NCBI GenBank assembly: GCA_047972145.1
Contig: JBKEAI010000325.1
Coordinates: 1-24,805, forward strand
DNA: 24,805 bases
Reading direction: 5' to 3'
DNA from: JAMLGJ01 sp047972145
GTDB lineage: Bacteria > Actinomycetota > Acidimicrobiia > Acidimicrobiales > Microtrichaceae
The notes beneath the pieces were generated by a model. It ran no database searches and had not been told where the DNA came from. It was given only the letters and a program-made list of their open reading frames with translations. Shown here piece after piece: positions 14,914-22,872 of the stretch. Within the stretch, counting starts at the first letter, position 1. Each line of letters begins with the position of its first letter. The position numbers were made by a program, and so were the translations under genes.

Positions 14914-16898
14914 GATGCCTTGCGGGCCTTGAGGGCCCGTGCCCGTTCACCCGCGTCGAGGGTCACCTTGCGGAGCCGGATCGATTCGGGGGTGACCTCG
15001 ACGCACTCGTCGGTGGCGAGGAACTCCAGTGCCCGCTCCAGGGACATCCGGGTGGGCGGGGTGAGCTTCTGGGTGTTGTCCGAACCTGCTGCGCGCATGT
15101 TGGTCAGGTGCTTCTCGCGGCAGATGTTCACGTCCATGTCCTCGGCCCGTGAGTTCTCCCCGACGACCATCCCCTCGTAGGTCTCCTCGGTCGGAGCCAC
15201 GAAGAGGGTGGCCCGCTCCTGGAGGGCGACGATCGAATACGGGGTGACCTTGCCCGCACGATCGGCCACCACCGAACCGCGGTCGCGCGTGCGGATCTCA
15301 CCGAACCACGGTGCCCAACCATCGAACACAGAGTGCAGCATCCCTGTGCCGCGGGTCTCGGTGAGGAACTCGGTGCGGAACCCGAGCAGGCCACGCGCGG
15401 GCACACGCTGGTCGATGCGCACCCAGCCGGTGCCGTGGTTGACCATGTCGACGAGTTGGCCGCGCCTGGTGGCCAGGAGCTGGCTGACCGCTCCCAGGTA
15501 CTCCTCGGGTACGTCGATCGAGACCGCCTCGACCGGCTCGTGCAGGGTGCCGTCGATCTCGCGGGTGACCACCTGCGGTTTGCCGACGGTCAGCTCGAAA
15601 CCCTCACGGCGCATCGTCTCGACCAGCACGGCGAGCTGGAGCTCCCCCCGTGCGTGCACCTCCCATGCGTCGGGTCGTTCGGTGGGTTGGACACGCAGGC
15701 TCACGTTGCCCACCAACTCGGCATCGAGGCGACCCTTGACCAGGCGGGCGGTCAGCAGCTTGCCCTCGCGGCCGGCCATGGGGGAGGTGTTCACACCGAC
15801 GGTCATCGCCAGGCTCGGATCATCGACCGAGATGATCGGCAGGGGCCTCGGATCGGATGGGTCCGCGAGCGTCTCACCGATCGTCACATCCGCCAGGCCC
15901 GACACCGCGATCAGCTCGCCCGGACCCGCCTCGTCCACCTCGACGCGCTCGTGGTTCTCGGTCACGTACAGCGTGCCGAGGCGGTGGCGTGTGATGCTGC
16001 CGTCGCGGGCGCACCAGGCGACCTCCTGACCCTTGGTGATCACGCCCTGGCGCACACGGCACATGGCGAGGCGACCGACGAACTCGTTGGCATCGAGGTT
16101 GGTGACCCACGCCTGTAACGGATGCTCCGGGTCGTGAGTGGGGGCGGGGAGATGATCGATCAGCACCTCCATGAGCACCGACAGGTCCTCGTCGAGGTCA
16201 GCCACGCCGGCGGGTTCGGAATCGCTTGCTCGCCCGTCGCGTGCGCTCGCGTAGATGATCGGAAAGTCGATCTGGTCGACCTGCGCGTCGAGGTCCAAGA
16301 ACAGCTCCTCGACCTCGGCTACCACCTCGGGCACCCGGGCATCGCTGCGGTCGACCTTGTTGACCACCAGGACCACCGGAAGGTGCAGCTCGAGGGTCTT
16401 GCGCAGCACGAAACGGGTCTGGGGCAGGGGCCCCTCGGATGCGTCGACCAGCAGCAGCACACCGTCGACCATCGTCAGTGCGCGTTCGACCTCGCCTCCG
16501 AAGTCCGCGTGGCCGGGTGTGTCGACGATGTTGACCTTGACCTCGTCGCCCGCGGCGGTGCGCCAGCGCACGGCGGTGTTCTTGGCCTGGATCGTGATTC
16601 CCTTCTCGCGCTCCAGGTCGAGGGAGTCCATCACCCGGTCGGTATCTGCGAAGCGCCGGTCCATCGCGCCGGCCTGGGTCAGCAGCTTGTCCACGAGGGT
16701 GGTCTTGCCGTGGTCCACGTGGGCGATGATCGCCACGTTGCGTATCCCCGGCACCGGTACGGCGTCGGTAGCGGTTTGTTCGTCAACGGTGTCTTGGGTG
16801 CGCGCTGTGTCTTGGGTGCGCGCTGTGTCTTGGGTGCGCGCTGTGTCTTGGGTGCGCGCTGTCTCTTCGGTGCGCGCACTGTCTTGGGTGTCGTTCAT
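14904..16898 (-). CDS. typA: Ribosome-associated GTPase TypA/BipA
   Basis: A 664-residue translational GTPase. After a non-conserved N-terminus the GTPase domain begins IRNVAIIAHVDHGKTTLVD (P-loop about 59-67), followed by the switch I region REKGITIQAKNTAV, DTPGHADFGGEVER (G3) and VVNKVDR (G4). EF-Tu domain-2, EF-G domain-III and V-like segments follow, and the TypA-specific C-terminus contains APTEETYEGMVVGENSR and KHLTNMRAAGSDN. TypA binds the 70S ribosome and helps 50S assembly and stress growth. Oddly, about 50 residues precede the G domain, including four perfect ARTQDT repeats (14-37). The ATG at 16898 is used; a TTG lies just upstream. It follows the ABC1-kinase gene by 46 bases, probably one operon. 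Confidence 0.95.
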   Translation of the reverse strand: MNDTQDSARTEETARTQDTARTQDTARTQDTARTQDTVDEQTATDAVPVPGIRNVAIIAHVDHGKTTLVDKLLTQAGAMDRRFADTDRVMDSLDLEREKGITIQAKNTAVRWRTAAGDEVKVNIVDTPGHADFGGEVERALTMVDGVLLLVDASEGPLPQTRFVLRKTLELHLPVVLVVNKVDRSDARVPEVVAEVEELFLDLDAQVDQIDFPIIYASARDGRASDSEPAGVADLDEDLSVLMEVLIDHLPAPTHDPEHPLQAWVTNLDANEFVGRLAMCRVRQGVITKGQEVAWCARDGSITRHRLGTLYVTENHERVEVDEAGPGELIAVSGLADVTIGETLADPSDPRPLPIISVDDPSLAMTVGVNTSPMAGREGKLLTARLVKGRLDAELVGNVSLRVQPTERPDAWEVHARGELQLAVLVETMRREGFELTVGKPQVVTREIDGTLHEPVEAVSIDVPEEYLGAVSQLLATRRGQLVDMVNHGTGWVRIDQRVPARGLLGFRTEFLTETRGTGMLHSVFDGWAPWFGEIRTRDRGSVVADRAGKVTPYSIVALQERATLFVAPTEETYEGMVVGENSRAEDMDVNICREKHLTNMRAAGSDNTQKLTPPTRMSLERALEFLATDECVEVTPESIRLRKVTLDAGERARALKARKASRA
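16789..16896. repeat. 18-base tandem repeat inside typA
   Basis: GTGTCTTGGGTGCGCGCT is present four times without a mismatch (16789-16860), followed by two degenerate units to 16896. On the minus strand the units encode ARTQDT. Being a multiple of three, copy-number change would keep typA in frame. Confidence 0.95.
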
Positions 16899-16944
16899 CA
16901 AGGGGGCAGGACTCCCGGTTCTCGATGCCCGGAATGGGCGGGCT

Positions 16945-18522
16945 TCAGCCCAGGCGCTTGCGGATCAGGTCGCGTCGTGCCTTGAGGTCACGGTAGGTCA
17001 CAGCGCTCGACGTGTCGCCATCGACGATTCCGAAGCCGTTGCGTATCGCCGTCTTGTCGGCTTCGAACGCGCTCAGGTCCATGCCCGAATCGCCCGAGAG
17101 CCGCTCGCCGTGGGTGGTCGCCATGTGGGTGGACAGCTTGGCCATCTCACCCACGATGTCGAGATCGGGAGCGAGCAGGGCGATCGCCCCCTCCAGGAAC
17201 ACGAGGTTCTTCACGTAGAGCATCAGGACCTTGGGCAGGCGTGCACCCATGCCGAGAAGGGCTTTCACAACCCGCTGGATCTCCTTGAGTAGCTCCTCCT
17301 GGCTGAGCGAGGTCGGATCCACAGGTGCGCGGTCGAGGCCGAGCTCGCTCATCACGTCGTCGATATCGGTGTCGGGGGGTAGCGCGCCGAGGTCGCGCAG
17401 GGCCTCGATCTGGGTGCGGATGTCGCCCACCGCTCCCGAGAGCATCAGGCGCAGGAAGGCGACCCGCTCCCTGTCGGTGAGTCGAGCGGTGATCCCGAAG
17501 TCCATGAGCGCGATCTGGCCGGTGGGGGTGACGAAGAGGTTCCCGGCGTGGAGGTCGCCGTGGAAGATGCCGTGCACCAGCGCCCCTTCGGTGAACCCGA
17601 CCACACCGGTGCGGATCACCTCGTGGGTGTCGATGCCGGCATCGACCATCGAGTCGAGGTCCTCGAAGGCGAACCCGCTCAGGCGCTCCATCACCAGCAC
17701 CCGTCGTGTCACGAGCTCGGGGTGTGGGCGTGCCACCAGGTATCCGCGCTGATCCAGCGAAGCGAACGTCTCGGCGACGTCGAGCATGTTCTGCGCTTCG
17801 AGGCGGAAGTCGAGCTCCTCGCTGATCGTCTCGGCGAACAGCTCCACCAACGCCGGTGGGTTCGCGAGTGCGGCGACGGGGATGCGACCGACGAGGAACG
17901 GTGCCAGCCACGCCATGACGCGGACGTCTCGGTGCACCTGGGTGCGGATCGTGGGGCGCTGGACCTTGACCACGACCTCCTCGCCGGAGCGCAACGTGGC
18001 CACGTGTACCTGCGCGATCGATGCAGCTGCGAGAGGTACCGGGTCGAAGCTCGCGAAGACCTCCTCCAGCGGCTTGCCGAGGTCGTCCTCCACCACCGTG
18101 CGGACGGTCTCGTAGGTCTCGGCGCGCACCTGATCGCGGCAGCGCCTGAACTCCTCCACCAGCGGGGCGGGGAACAACCCCTCTCCGCTGGAGATGATCT
18201 GCGCCAGCTTGATGTAGGTGGGCCCCAGGTGCTCCGCCGCGATCCTCAAACGACGAGAGAGCCCTGCGATGGAGCGGTCCCCACCGCGGCGACGGTCGAA
18301 CAGGACCCAACCGGAGAGCGCGCTGCCGAGGCGGAGGCTGACCGTCGTCAGGCGCCCGAGGTCAGGCAGTCGCCGCCGCGCCGTCAGCAGGGGGACCTGG
18401 GCCCGTGTGCTGGCACGCAGCACGTCGATACCCGACAGCCATGCGAGATCGGCCTCGTCGACCTGCCAGGGACCCTCGGTCGTGAAGGCCCACCGCTCGC
18501 GGTCACCTGTCGGTTCACTCAC
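16945..18522 (-). CDS. ABC1/AarF/UbiB family atypical kinase
   Basis: A 525-residue protein-kinase-like protein of the ABC1 (UbiB/COQ8) family. The signature helix reads GPTYIKLAQIISS (101-112), so the usual KxGQ motif is KLAQ, with alanine for glycine. PLAAASIAQVH holds the alanine-rich nucleotide loop (AAAS, 165-168), VVVKVQRP the ATP-contacting lysine (K186), HGDLHAGN the catalytic loop (321-328) and DFG the metal motif (341-343). In this family the roles concern isoprenoid quinone or lipid metabolism; target here unknown. Unlike many UbiB proteins, no terminal membrane helix pair is obvious. The GTG at 18522 lies within a 14-base tandem repeat and 20 bases after the cysQ stop. Confidence 0.88.
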   Translation of the reverse strand: MSEPTGDRERWAFTTEGPWQVDEADLAWLSGIDVLRASTRAQVPLLTARRRLPDLGRLTTVSLRLGSALSGWVLFDRRRGGDRSIAGLSRRLRIAAEHLGPTYIKLAQIISSGEGLFPAPLVEEFRRCRDQVRAETYETVRTVVEDDLGKPLEEVFASFDPVPLAAASIAQVHVATLRSGEEVVVKVQRPTIRTQVHRDVRVMAWLAPFLVGRIPVAALANPPALVELFAETISEELDFRLEAQNMLDVAETFASLDQRGYLVARPHPELVTRRVLVMERLSGFAFEDLDSMVDAGIDTHEVIRTGVVGFTEGALVHGIFHGDLHAGNLFVTPTGQIALMDFGITARLTDRERVAFLRLMLSGAVGDIRTQIEALRDLGALPPDTDIDDVMSELGLDRAPVDPTSLSQEELLKEIQRVVKALLGMGARLPKVLMLYVKNLVFLEGAIALLAPDLDIVGEMAKLSTHMATTHGERLSGDSGMDLSAFEADKTAIRNGFGIVDGDTSSAVTYRDLKARRDLIRKRLG

Positions 18523-18553
18523 CTTGGTTCACCCACCTTGGTTCACCCATCCT
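18512..18553. repeat. 14-base tandem repeat at the cysQ/ABC1-kinase junction
   Basis: Three units run head to tail: GGTTCACTCACCTT (18512-18525), GGTTCACCCACCTT (18526-18539) and GGTTCACCCATCCT (18540-18553). The last contains the cysQ stop codon and the first the GTG start of the kinase gene, so the junction itself is built from repeats. Confidence 0.9.
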
Positions 18554-19379
18554 GCGAATCCTCCGCGGACTCGTCTCTGTCGGCTCCGAATCCTGCCACC
18601 ACCGCCAGCACGGCGTCCGCATGTTCGACTCGGCAGACCAACAGGTCGGGCAGGTAGGGATCCGGTCGGTTGTAGGCGAGTGCGCTGCCGTCGAGGCGCG
18701 AGCAGTGCAGTCCGGCGGCGCTGGCAACGCCCACCGGAGCGCATGAGTCCCATTCGTACTGACCTCCGCTGTGGGGGTAGATGTCGGCCTCACCTCTGAT
18801 GATCGCCATGGTCTTGGCCCCCGCAGAACCCATCTCGACGAGCTCGGCACCCAGAGCATCGGCTATGGCCAGTGCCTCCGCTGGGGGCCGGGTCCTGCTC
18901 ACCACCACGCGGAGCCGCTCGGGTGCGGGGGGGACGACCGGCAGGGGTCGGTCGCACATCACGGTTCCGAGGTCCGGCAGCGCAACCGCAGCGGGCCCGG
19001 GAAATCCGTCGACGGCGAGCGCGACGTGTACCGCCCAGTCGGCGCGTGCCTCGCCGTACTCGCGGGTGCCGTCGAGCGGGTCGACCACCCACACCCGCTG
19101 GGCGTCCAGGCGCGCAGAGGCTGCCACCTCCTGCGCGGTCGCCTCCTCCGAGAGCACCTCGTCGTCGGGGCGTTCCTGCGCCAGGCGTTCCATCAACCAC
19201 TCGTGACTGGCCCGGTCACCGGCCTGCTTGATCTCCCGGGGGTTGGTGCCGCGCCCGAGCATCGTGGTTCGCAACTCGACCAGCAGACGCCCCGCCCCCT
19301 CCGCGAGCTCGGCGGCGAGTGCGCTGTCGGCGGCATCTGCACGCTCGGAGCGCTCGGCGTTGGTGGCCACGTCGTTCAC
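18543..19379 (-). CDS. cysQ: 3'(2'),5'-bisphosphate nucleotidase CysQ-like (inositol monophosphatase superfamily)
   Basis: A 278-residue metal-dependent phosphatase. LSEEA (E78, E79), WVVDPLDGTREY (DPLDGT 100-105) and YEWDSCAPVGVASAAG (W210, D211) are the three metal-binding motifs of the inositol monophosphatase superfamily. It lies divergent from cysDNC, which strongly suggests the CysQ role: hydrolysing PAP left after PAPS is used, so that sulfation or reduction does not stall. Inositol phosphatase or fructose bisphosphatase activity cannot be excluded from motifs alone. The GTG at 19379 is chosen because a TATCGT box lies seven bases upstream; the frame stays open to 19484, but that would run through the divergent promoter. 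Its stop lies in the tandem repeat. Confidence 0.87.
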   Translation of the reverse strand: MNDVATNAERSERADAADSALAAELAEGAGRLLVELRTTMLGRGTNPREIKQAGDRASHEWLMERLAQERPDDEVLSEEATAQEVAASARLDAQRVWVVDPLDGTREYGEARADWAVHVALAVDGFPGPAAVALPDLGTVMCDRPLPVVPPAPERLRVVVSRTRPPAEALAIADALGAELVEMGSAGAKTMAIIRGEADIYPHSGGQYEWDSCAPVGVASAAGLHCSRLDGSALAYNRPDPYLPDLLVCRVEHADAVLAVVAGFGADRDESAEDSQDG

Positions 19380-19386
19380 CGGTCCG

Positions 19387-19392
19387 ACGATA
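19387..19392 (-). promoter_or_regulatory. Candidate -10 box, leaderless cysQ transcript
   Basis: TATCGT on the minus strand ends seven bases before the GTG at 19379; no ribosome site is present. Confidence 0.5.
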
Positions 19393-19434
19393 CGCGGGTG
19401 GTGGCGCCCGACCCCGCCAGAAGGCGCGGCACAT

Positions 19435-19457
19435 ATCCCGACTAGATCGGTCGGGAT
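19435..19457. promoter_or_regulatory. Inverted repeat, candidate operator of the cysDNC operon
   Basis: ATCCCGAC (19435-19442) and GTCGGGAT (19450-19457) form a perfect eight-base dyad around tagatcg. It lies between the divergent cysQ and cysD, over the -35 region of the TACGCT box that could drive cysDNC. A sulfur-responsive repressor (Rrf2-type or other) is a plausible ligand, but this is inference. Confidence 0.55.
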
Positions 19458-19466
19458 TGATGTCGG

Positions 19467-19472
19467 TACGCT
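19467..19472 (+). promoter_or_regulatory. Candidate -10 box of the cysDNC operon
   Basis: TACGCT fits TANNNT and begins ten bases after the inverted repeat. Transcription from here would leave a leader of about 70 bases before the cysD ATG at 19550, unlike the leaderless neighbours. Confidence 0.4.
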
Positions 19473-19549
19473 CGACTCTTCCACCAGGGCCCAGCACCGA
19501 ACCGGCGATGGCGCTGGCGCCCATCACATCTACACGCACGAAGATCCCC

Positions 19550-20455
19550 ATGAACTACGAACTGGAGCACCTCAAGACCCTCGAGGCCGAGTCGATCCAC
19601 GTGATCCGTGAGGTAGCGGCCGAGTTCGAGCGGCCGGTGCTGCTCTTCAGCGGCGGCAAGGATTCGATCGTCATGTTGCACTTGGCGGTCAAGGCGTTCT
19701 GGCCCGCCCGGGTGCCCTTCGCGCTGATGCATGTGGACACCGGCCACAACTTCGAGGAGGTGTACGAGTTCCGCGACCGCACCGTCGAGCACCACGGGCT
19801 GCGCCTGGTGGTCGCGTCGGTGCAGGAGTCGATCGACTCGGGCCGGGTGGTGGAGCAGTCGGGTCCACGCGCCAGCCGCAACCAACTCCAGACGACCACC
19901 CTGTTGGATGCGATCGAGGAGAACGGCTTCGACGCCGCGTTCGGTGGTGCACGCCGCGACGAGGAGCGTGCGCGAGCCAAGGAGCGCTTCTATTCCTTCC
20001 GCGACGAGTTCGGGCAGTGGGACCCCAAGAACCAACGCCCTGAGCTCTGGAGCCTCTACAACGGTCGTCACAAGCGGGGGGAGCACATAAGGGTGTTCCC
20101 GCTGAGCAACTGGACCGAGCTCGACATCTGGCAGTACATCGCAGCGGAGCGCATCGAGGTGCCCTCGATCTACTACGCGCACGAGCGCGAGGTGTTCAAG
20201 CGCGACGGGATGTGGTTGGCGGTGACGCGGTTCGTCACCGTCGCGGATGACGAGACGGTCGAGTCGCGCAAGGTCCGATTCCGCACCGTCGGAGACGCCT
20301 CGTGCACGGGGGCTGTCGAGTCCGACGCCGCGGATGTGGCCGCCGTGATCGACGAGGTTGCCTCCACGAGGATCACCGAACGGGGAGCGACACGCGCTGA
20401 TGACCGCGCATCGGAGGCCGCGATGGAGGACCGCAAGCGCGAGGGGTACTTCTGA
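19550..20455 (+). CDS. cysD: Sulfate adenylyltransferase subunit 2
   Basis: A 301-residue PP-loop ATP pyrophosphatase, the catalytic subunit of the CysDN ATP sulfurylase, which makes adenosine 5'-phosphosulfate (APS) from sulfate and ATP. The N-terminus LEAESIHVIREVAAEF and the PP-loop FSGGKDSIVMLHLA (SGGKDS 34-39) match CysD; HVDTGHNFEEVYEFRD, FGGARRDEERARAKERFYSFRD, FPLSNWTELDIWQYI and the C-terminal DRKREGYF are all family hallmarks. The ATG at 19550 aligns with the family start; the frame is open well upstream, but those starts would lie in the promoter. Its stop overlaps the cysN start (TGATG), so the two are translationally coupled. Confidence 0.96.
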   Translation: MNYELEHLKTLEAESIHVIREVAAEFERPVLLFSGGKDSIVMLHLAVKAFWPARVPFALMHVDTGHNFEEVYEFRDRTVEHHGLRLVVASVQESIDSGRVVEQSGPRASRNQLQTTTLLDAIEENGFDAAFGGARRDEERARAKERFYSFRDEFGQWDPKNQRPELWSLYNGRHKRGEHIRVFPLSNWTELDIWQYIAAERIEVPSIYYAHEREVFKRDGMWLAVTRFVTVADDETVESRKVRFRTVGDASCTGAVESDAADVAAVIDEVASTRITERGATRADDRASEAAMEDRKREGYF

Positions 20456-21711
20456 TGGAACTGCTGCGCTTCGCCACCGCAGGTTCGGTCGACGACGGAA
20501 AGTCGACGCTGATCGGTCGGTTGCTGCACGACTCGAAGTCGATCTTCGAGGACCAGATGGACGCGGTCGCCGACGCGAGCGAACGCATGGGCCTCGGCGA
20601 GACCAACCTCGCCCTGCTCACCGACGGGCTGCGCGCAGAGCGCGAACAGGGCATCACGATCGACGTCGCCTACCGCTACTTCGCCACACCGAAGCGCAAG
20701 TTCATAATCGCGGATACCCCCGGCCACATCCAGTACACGCGCAACATGGTCACCGGAGCGTCCACCGCCGATCTTGCCGTGGTGCTGATCGACGTGCGCA
20801 AGGGCGTGATCGAACAGTCGCGGCGCCACGCGTTCATCGCCTCGCTGCTGCGGATCCCGCACCTCGTGGTGGCGGTCAACAAGATGGACCTCGTCGACTA
20901 CGACGAGGAGCGCTTCGAGGAGATCGTCGAGGACTTCCGCGGGTTCGCTGCCAAGCTCGACATAGGCGACCTGACCTTCATCCCGATCTCCGCGCTGCGC
21001 GGTGACAACGTGGTGAGCCGGTCCGAGTTGACCCCCTGGTACGAGGGGACGTCGCTGCTGCACCACCTCGAGACCGTGCACATCTCCTCTGACCGCAACC
21101 TGATCGACGCGCGCTTCCCCGTGCAGTTCGTGGTCAGGCCCCACACCGACGAGCACCACGACTACAGGGGATACGCGGGAACCGTCGCAGGTGGGGTGCT
21201 CAAGCCCGGCGACGAGGTTGTCGCGCTGCCGTCGGGATTCACATCGCGAGTGGCGCGCATCGACACCATGGACGGTCCGCTCGACGAAGCGTTCGCACCG
21301 ATGTCGGTCACTGTCCTGCTGGAGGAGGAGTTGGACGTGAGCCGGGGCGACATGTTGTGCCGGCCCAACAACCAACCGACGGTGTCCCAGGACATCGATG
21401 CGATGGTGTGCTGGCTGAGCGACGCGGGATCGCTCGCCCCGAGGGGAAAGTTCGCCCTGAAGCACACGACGCGCTCCACCCGGGCTCTGGTCAAGGATCT
21501 CCAGTACCGCCTGGATGTGAACACCCTTCACCGGGACGAGCAGGCAGAGGCCCTATCGCTGAACGAGATCGGCCGCGTACGCCTGCGCACGACCCAACCC
21601 CTGTTCTTCGACGAGTACCGCCGAAACCGCGAGACCGGCTCGTTCGTCCTCATCGACGAGGCCACCGACAACACGGTGGGTGCGGGGATGATCCTCGGCG
21701 AGACCAGGTGA
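20455..21711 (+). CDS. cysN: Sulfate adenylyltransferase subunit 1 (GTPase)
   Basis: A 418-residue EF-Tu-like GTPase that drives APS synthesis by CysD through GTP hydrolysis. The P-loop GSVDDGKST is at 10-18, EQGITIDVAYRYF is the switch I region, DTPGHIQYTRNM the G3 motif and NKMDLVDY the G4 motif, followed by two beta-barrel domains. Length matches CysN without a fused APS kinase, and the kinase is encoded separately next door. The ATG shares one base with the cysD stop, and the cysC GTG overlaps the cysN stop, so all three genes form one tightly coupled operon. Confidence 0.96.
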   Translation: MELLRFATAGSVDDGKSTLIGRLLHDSKSIFEDQMDAVADASERMGLGETNLALLTDGLRAEREQGITIDVAYRYFATPKRKFIIADTPGHIQYTRNMVTGASTADLAVVLIDVRKGVIEQSRRHAFIASLLRIPHLVVAVNKMDLVDYDEERFEEIVEDFRGFAAKLDIGDLTFIPISALRGDNVVSRSELTPWYEGTSLLHHLETVHISSDRNLIDARFPVQFVVRPHTDEHHDYRGYAGTVAGGVLKPGDEVVALPSGFTSRVARIDTMDGPLDEAFAPMSVTVLLEEELDVSRGDMLCRPNNQPTVSQDIDAMVCWLSDAGSLAPRGKFALKHTTRSTRALVKDLQYRLDVNTLHRDEQAEALSLNEIGRVRLRTTQPLFFDEYRRNRETGSFVLIDEATDNTVGAGMILGETR

Positions 21712-22298
21712 CCGGGAGCTCGCCGGAGGTCCGCTGGCACGCCGGACAGATCTCGCGCGACAGGCGCTGGGCGCTGAGCGGCGGGGCCGGGTCGGTGGTC
21801 TGGCTCACGGGGCTGTCGGGTTCGGGCAAGTCCACCGTGGCGGTCGAGCTTGAGAAGCTGTTGGTCGACTCGGGTCGCAGCGCGTATCTGCTCGACGGTG
21901 ACAACCTGCGCCACGGCCTCAACGGCGACCTCGGTTTCAGCGACGCAGACCGCACCGAGAACGTGCGCCGTGTCGCAGAGGTGGCACTGTTGTTCGCCGA
22001 TGCGGGGATCGTCGCGGTCGCTCCGTTGATCTCACCGTTCGCTGCCGACCGAGCGGCCGCTCGGCACCGCTGTGAGGACGCCGGCATCCGCTTCGTGGAG
22101 GTGTACGTCAACACGCCCCTGGAGATCTGTGAGCAGCGTGACCCCAAGGGCCTCTACGCAAAGGCGCGCTCCGGAGTGCTGGCCGCGATGACGGGCATCG
22201 ACTCGCCCTACGAGGAACCGGTCGATCCCGACGTCGAACTGCGCGCCGACGGTGCCTCACCCGCCGAGATGGCCCGGCGGGTCCTCGACGCGATTTGA
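21708..22298 (+). CDS. cysC: Adenylylsulfate kinase
   Basis: A 196-residue kinase that phosphorylates APS to PAPS. WHAGQISRDRRWAL is the typical CysC lead-in, GLSGSGKS (35-42) the P-loop, DGDNLRHGLNGDLGFS (63-78) the APS-binding segment, and ISPFAADR carries the conserved serine (S109); DPKGLYAKARSG is the lid region. The GTG at 21708 overlaps the cysN stop as GTGA; the frame is open further left, but only antisense to or within cysN. No PAPS reductase or sulfotransferase gene is in the window, so whether PAPS feeds cysteine synthesis or sulfation is open. Confidence 0.95.
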   Translation: MTGSSPEVRWHAGQISRDRRWALSGGAGSVVWLTGLSGSGKSTVAVELEKLLVDSGRSAYLLDGDNLRHGLNGDLGFSDADRTENVRRVAEVALLFADAGIVAVAPLISPFAADRAAARHRCEDAGIRFVEVYVNTPLEICEQRDPKGLYAKARSGVLAAMTGIDSPYEEPVDPDVELRADGASPAEMARRVLDAI

Positions 22299-22382
22299 AG
22301 CCACGATCCACACGTGAGTTCCGCCCGGGTCACCCGCACCCTCAGGAGAGGTGAAAAGTGGTGCTGGGTTGTCCGTCGGGAA

Positions 22383-22440
22383 GGGTGGACTTTCCGAGGG
22401 TGGACCGTCAGAGGGGTTGGTCGTGACGGGGGGGTGGACC
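22383..22440 (-). repeat. GGTCCACCC-type repeats after the small Cys/His protein gene
   Basis: On the minus strand GGTCCACCC occurs at 22432-22440 and 22398-22406 and AGTCCACCC at 22383-22391. The first copy directly abuts the stop codon. The same word recurs after ettA at 22987-22995 and 23003-23011. Confidence 0.7.
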
Positions 22441-22818
22441 TCAGGAGGCCTTCGCTGCCGCGGCGGTGGCAGCTGCATCCTTGGGTGACTTCGGCCGGCG
22501 GACCGGCGGGGTGGTATCGGGGTCTCCGTAGGGTGATCCGGCCTTTTCGTAGCAGTCGGCATGGAAGTGCTCGACCCTGTCCCAGCGCCGACCCACGTAC
22601 ACGTTGCAGATGATCTGCTTGTGACGCATCTTCGCCTGGAACTTGACGCGCTCGCCGCAATGGGTGCATTCCACGGTGCTTCCCGGTTCCACGTCGCGCA
22701 GAACCGCGCGGCTCGAGAGCTTGGGCCTCGCCCTCTTGGCAGTGCTGGCGCGCTGCGACTTGGCTGCTGCCTTGGTCTTGCGTTGGGAACGCCCTGTGGT
22801 GCTACCGCTCTTCGCCAT
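22441..22818 (-). CDS. Small Cys/His-rich (zinc-ribbon-like) protein, function unknown
   Basis: A 125-residue protein with a very basic N-terminus (about 1-43, Lys/Arg/Ser/Ala-rich), a compact central domain at about 47-98 and an Ala/Lys-rich C-terminus. The domain shows C51-x2-C54, C71, then H84-x-H86-x2-C89 within VECTHCGERVKF, IICNVYVGRRWDRVEHF and HADCYEKAG, enough ligands for one zinc site, possibly two. The basic tails suggest nucleic-acid or ribosome binding, which is inference. Similar actinobacterial proteins are familiar, but I know no assigned function. The ATG at 22818 has GATGGG about six bases upstream. It lies downstream of ettA on the same strand, separated by the 107-base hairpin. 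Confidence 0.78.
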   Translation of the reverse strand: MAKSGSTTGRSQRKTKAAAKSQRASTAKRARPKLSSRAVLRDVEPGSTVECTHCGERVKFQAKMRHKQIICNVYVGRRWDRVEHFHADCYEKAGSPYGDPDTTPPVRRPKSPKDAAATAAAAKAS

Positions 22819-22872
22819 GGCGTACCCATCGGCAGCGCGCAGCGATTCGTGAGCAAACCGCTCGCCGTGGCG

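Noticed and set aside
16789..16896. Tandem repeats considered as a CRISPR array
   Set aside because: Units are contiguous 18-base copies with no spacers and they encode a protein repeat.
16122..16985. A plus-strand open frame opposite the typA 5' region
   Set aside because: It is antisense to the conserved GTPase domain and its repeats merely mirror the typA minisatellite.
18187..18210. KLAQ instead of KxGQ in the ABC1 kinase as a sign of inactivity
   Set aside because: All other catalytic motifs are intact and one Gly-to-Ala change does not by itself show a dead enzyme.
17147..18310. A second long minus-strand frame inside the ABC1-kinase gene
   Set aside because: It lies wholly within the kinase coding sequence and its Arg/Pro-rich translation carries no recognisable domain.
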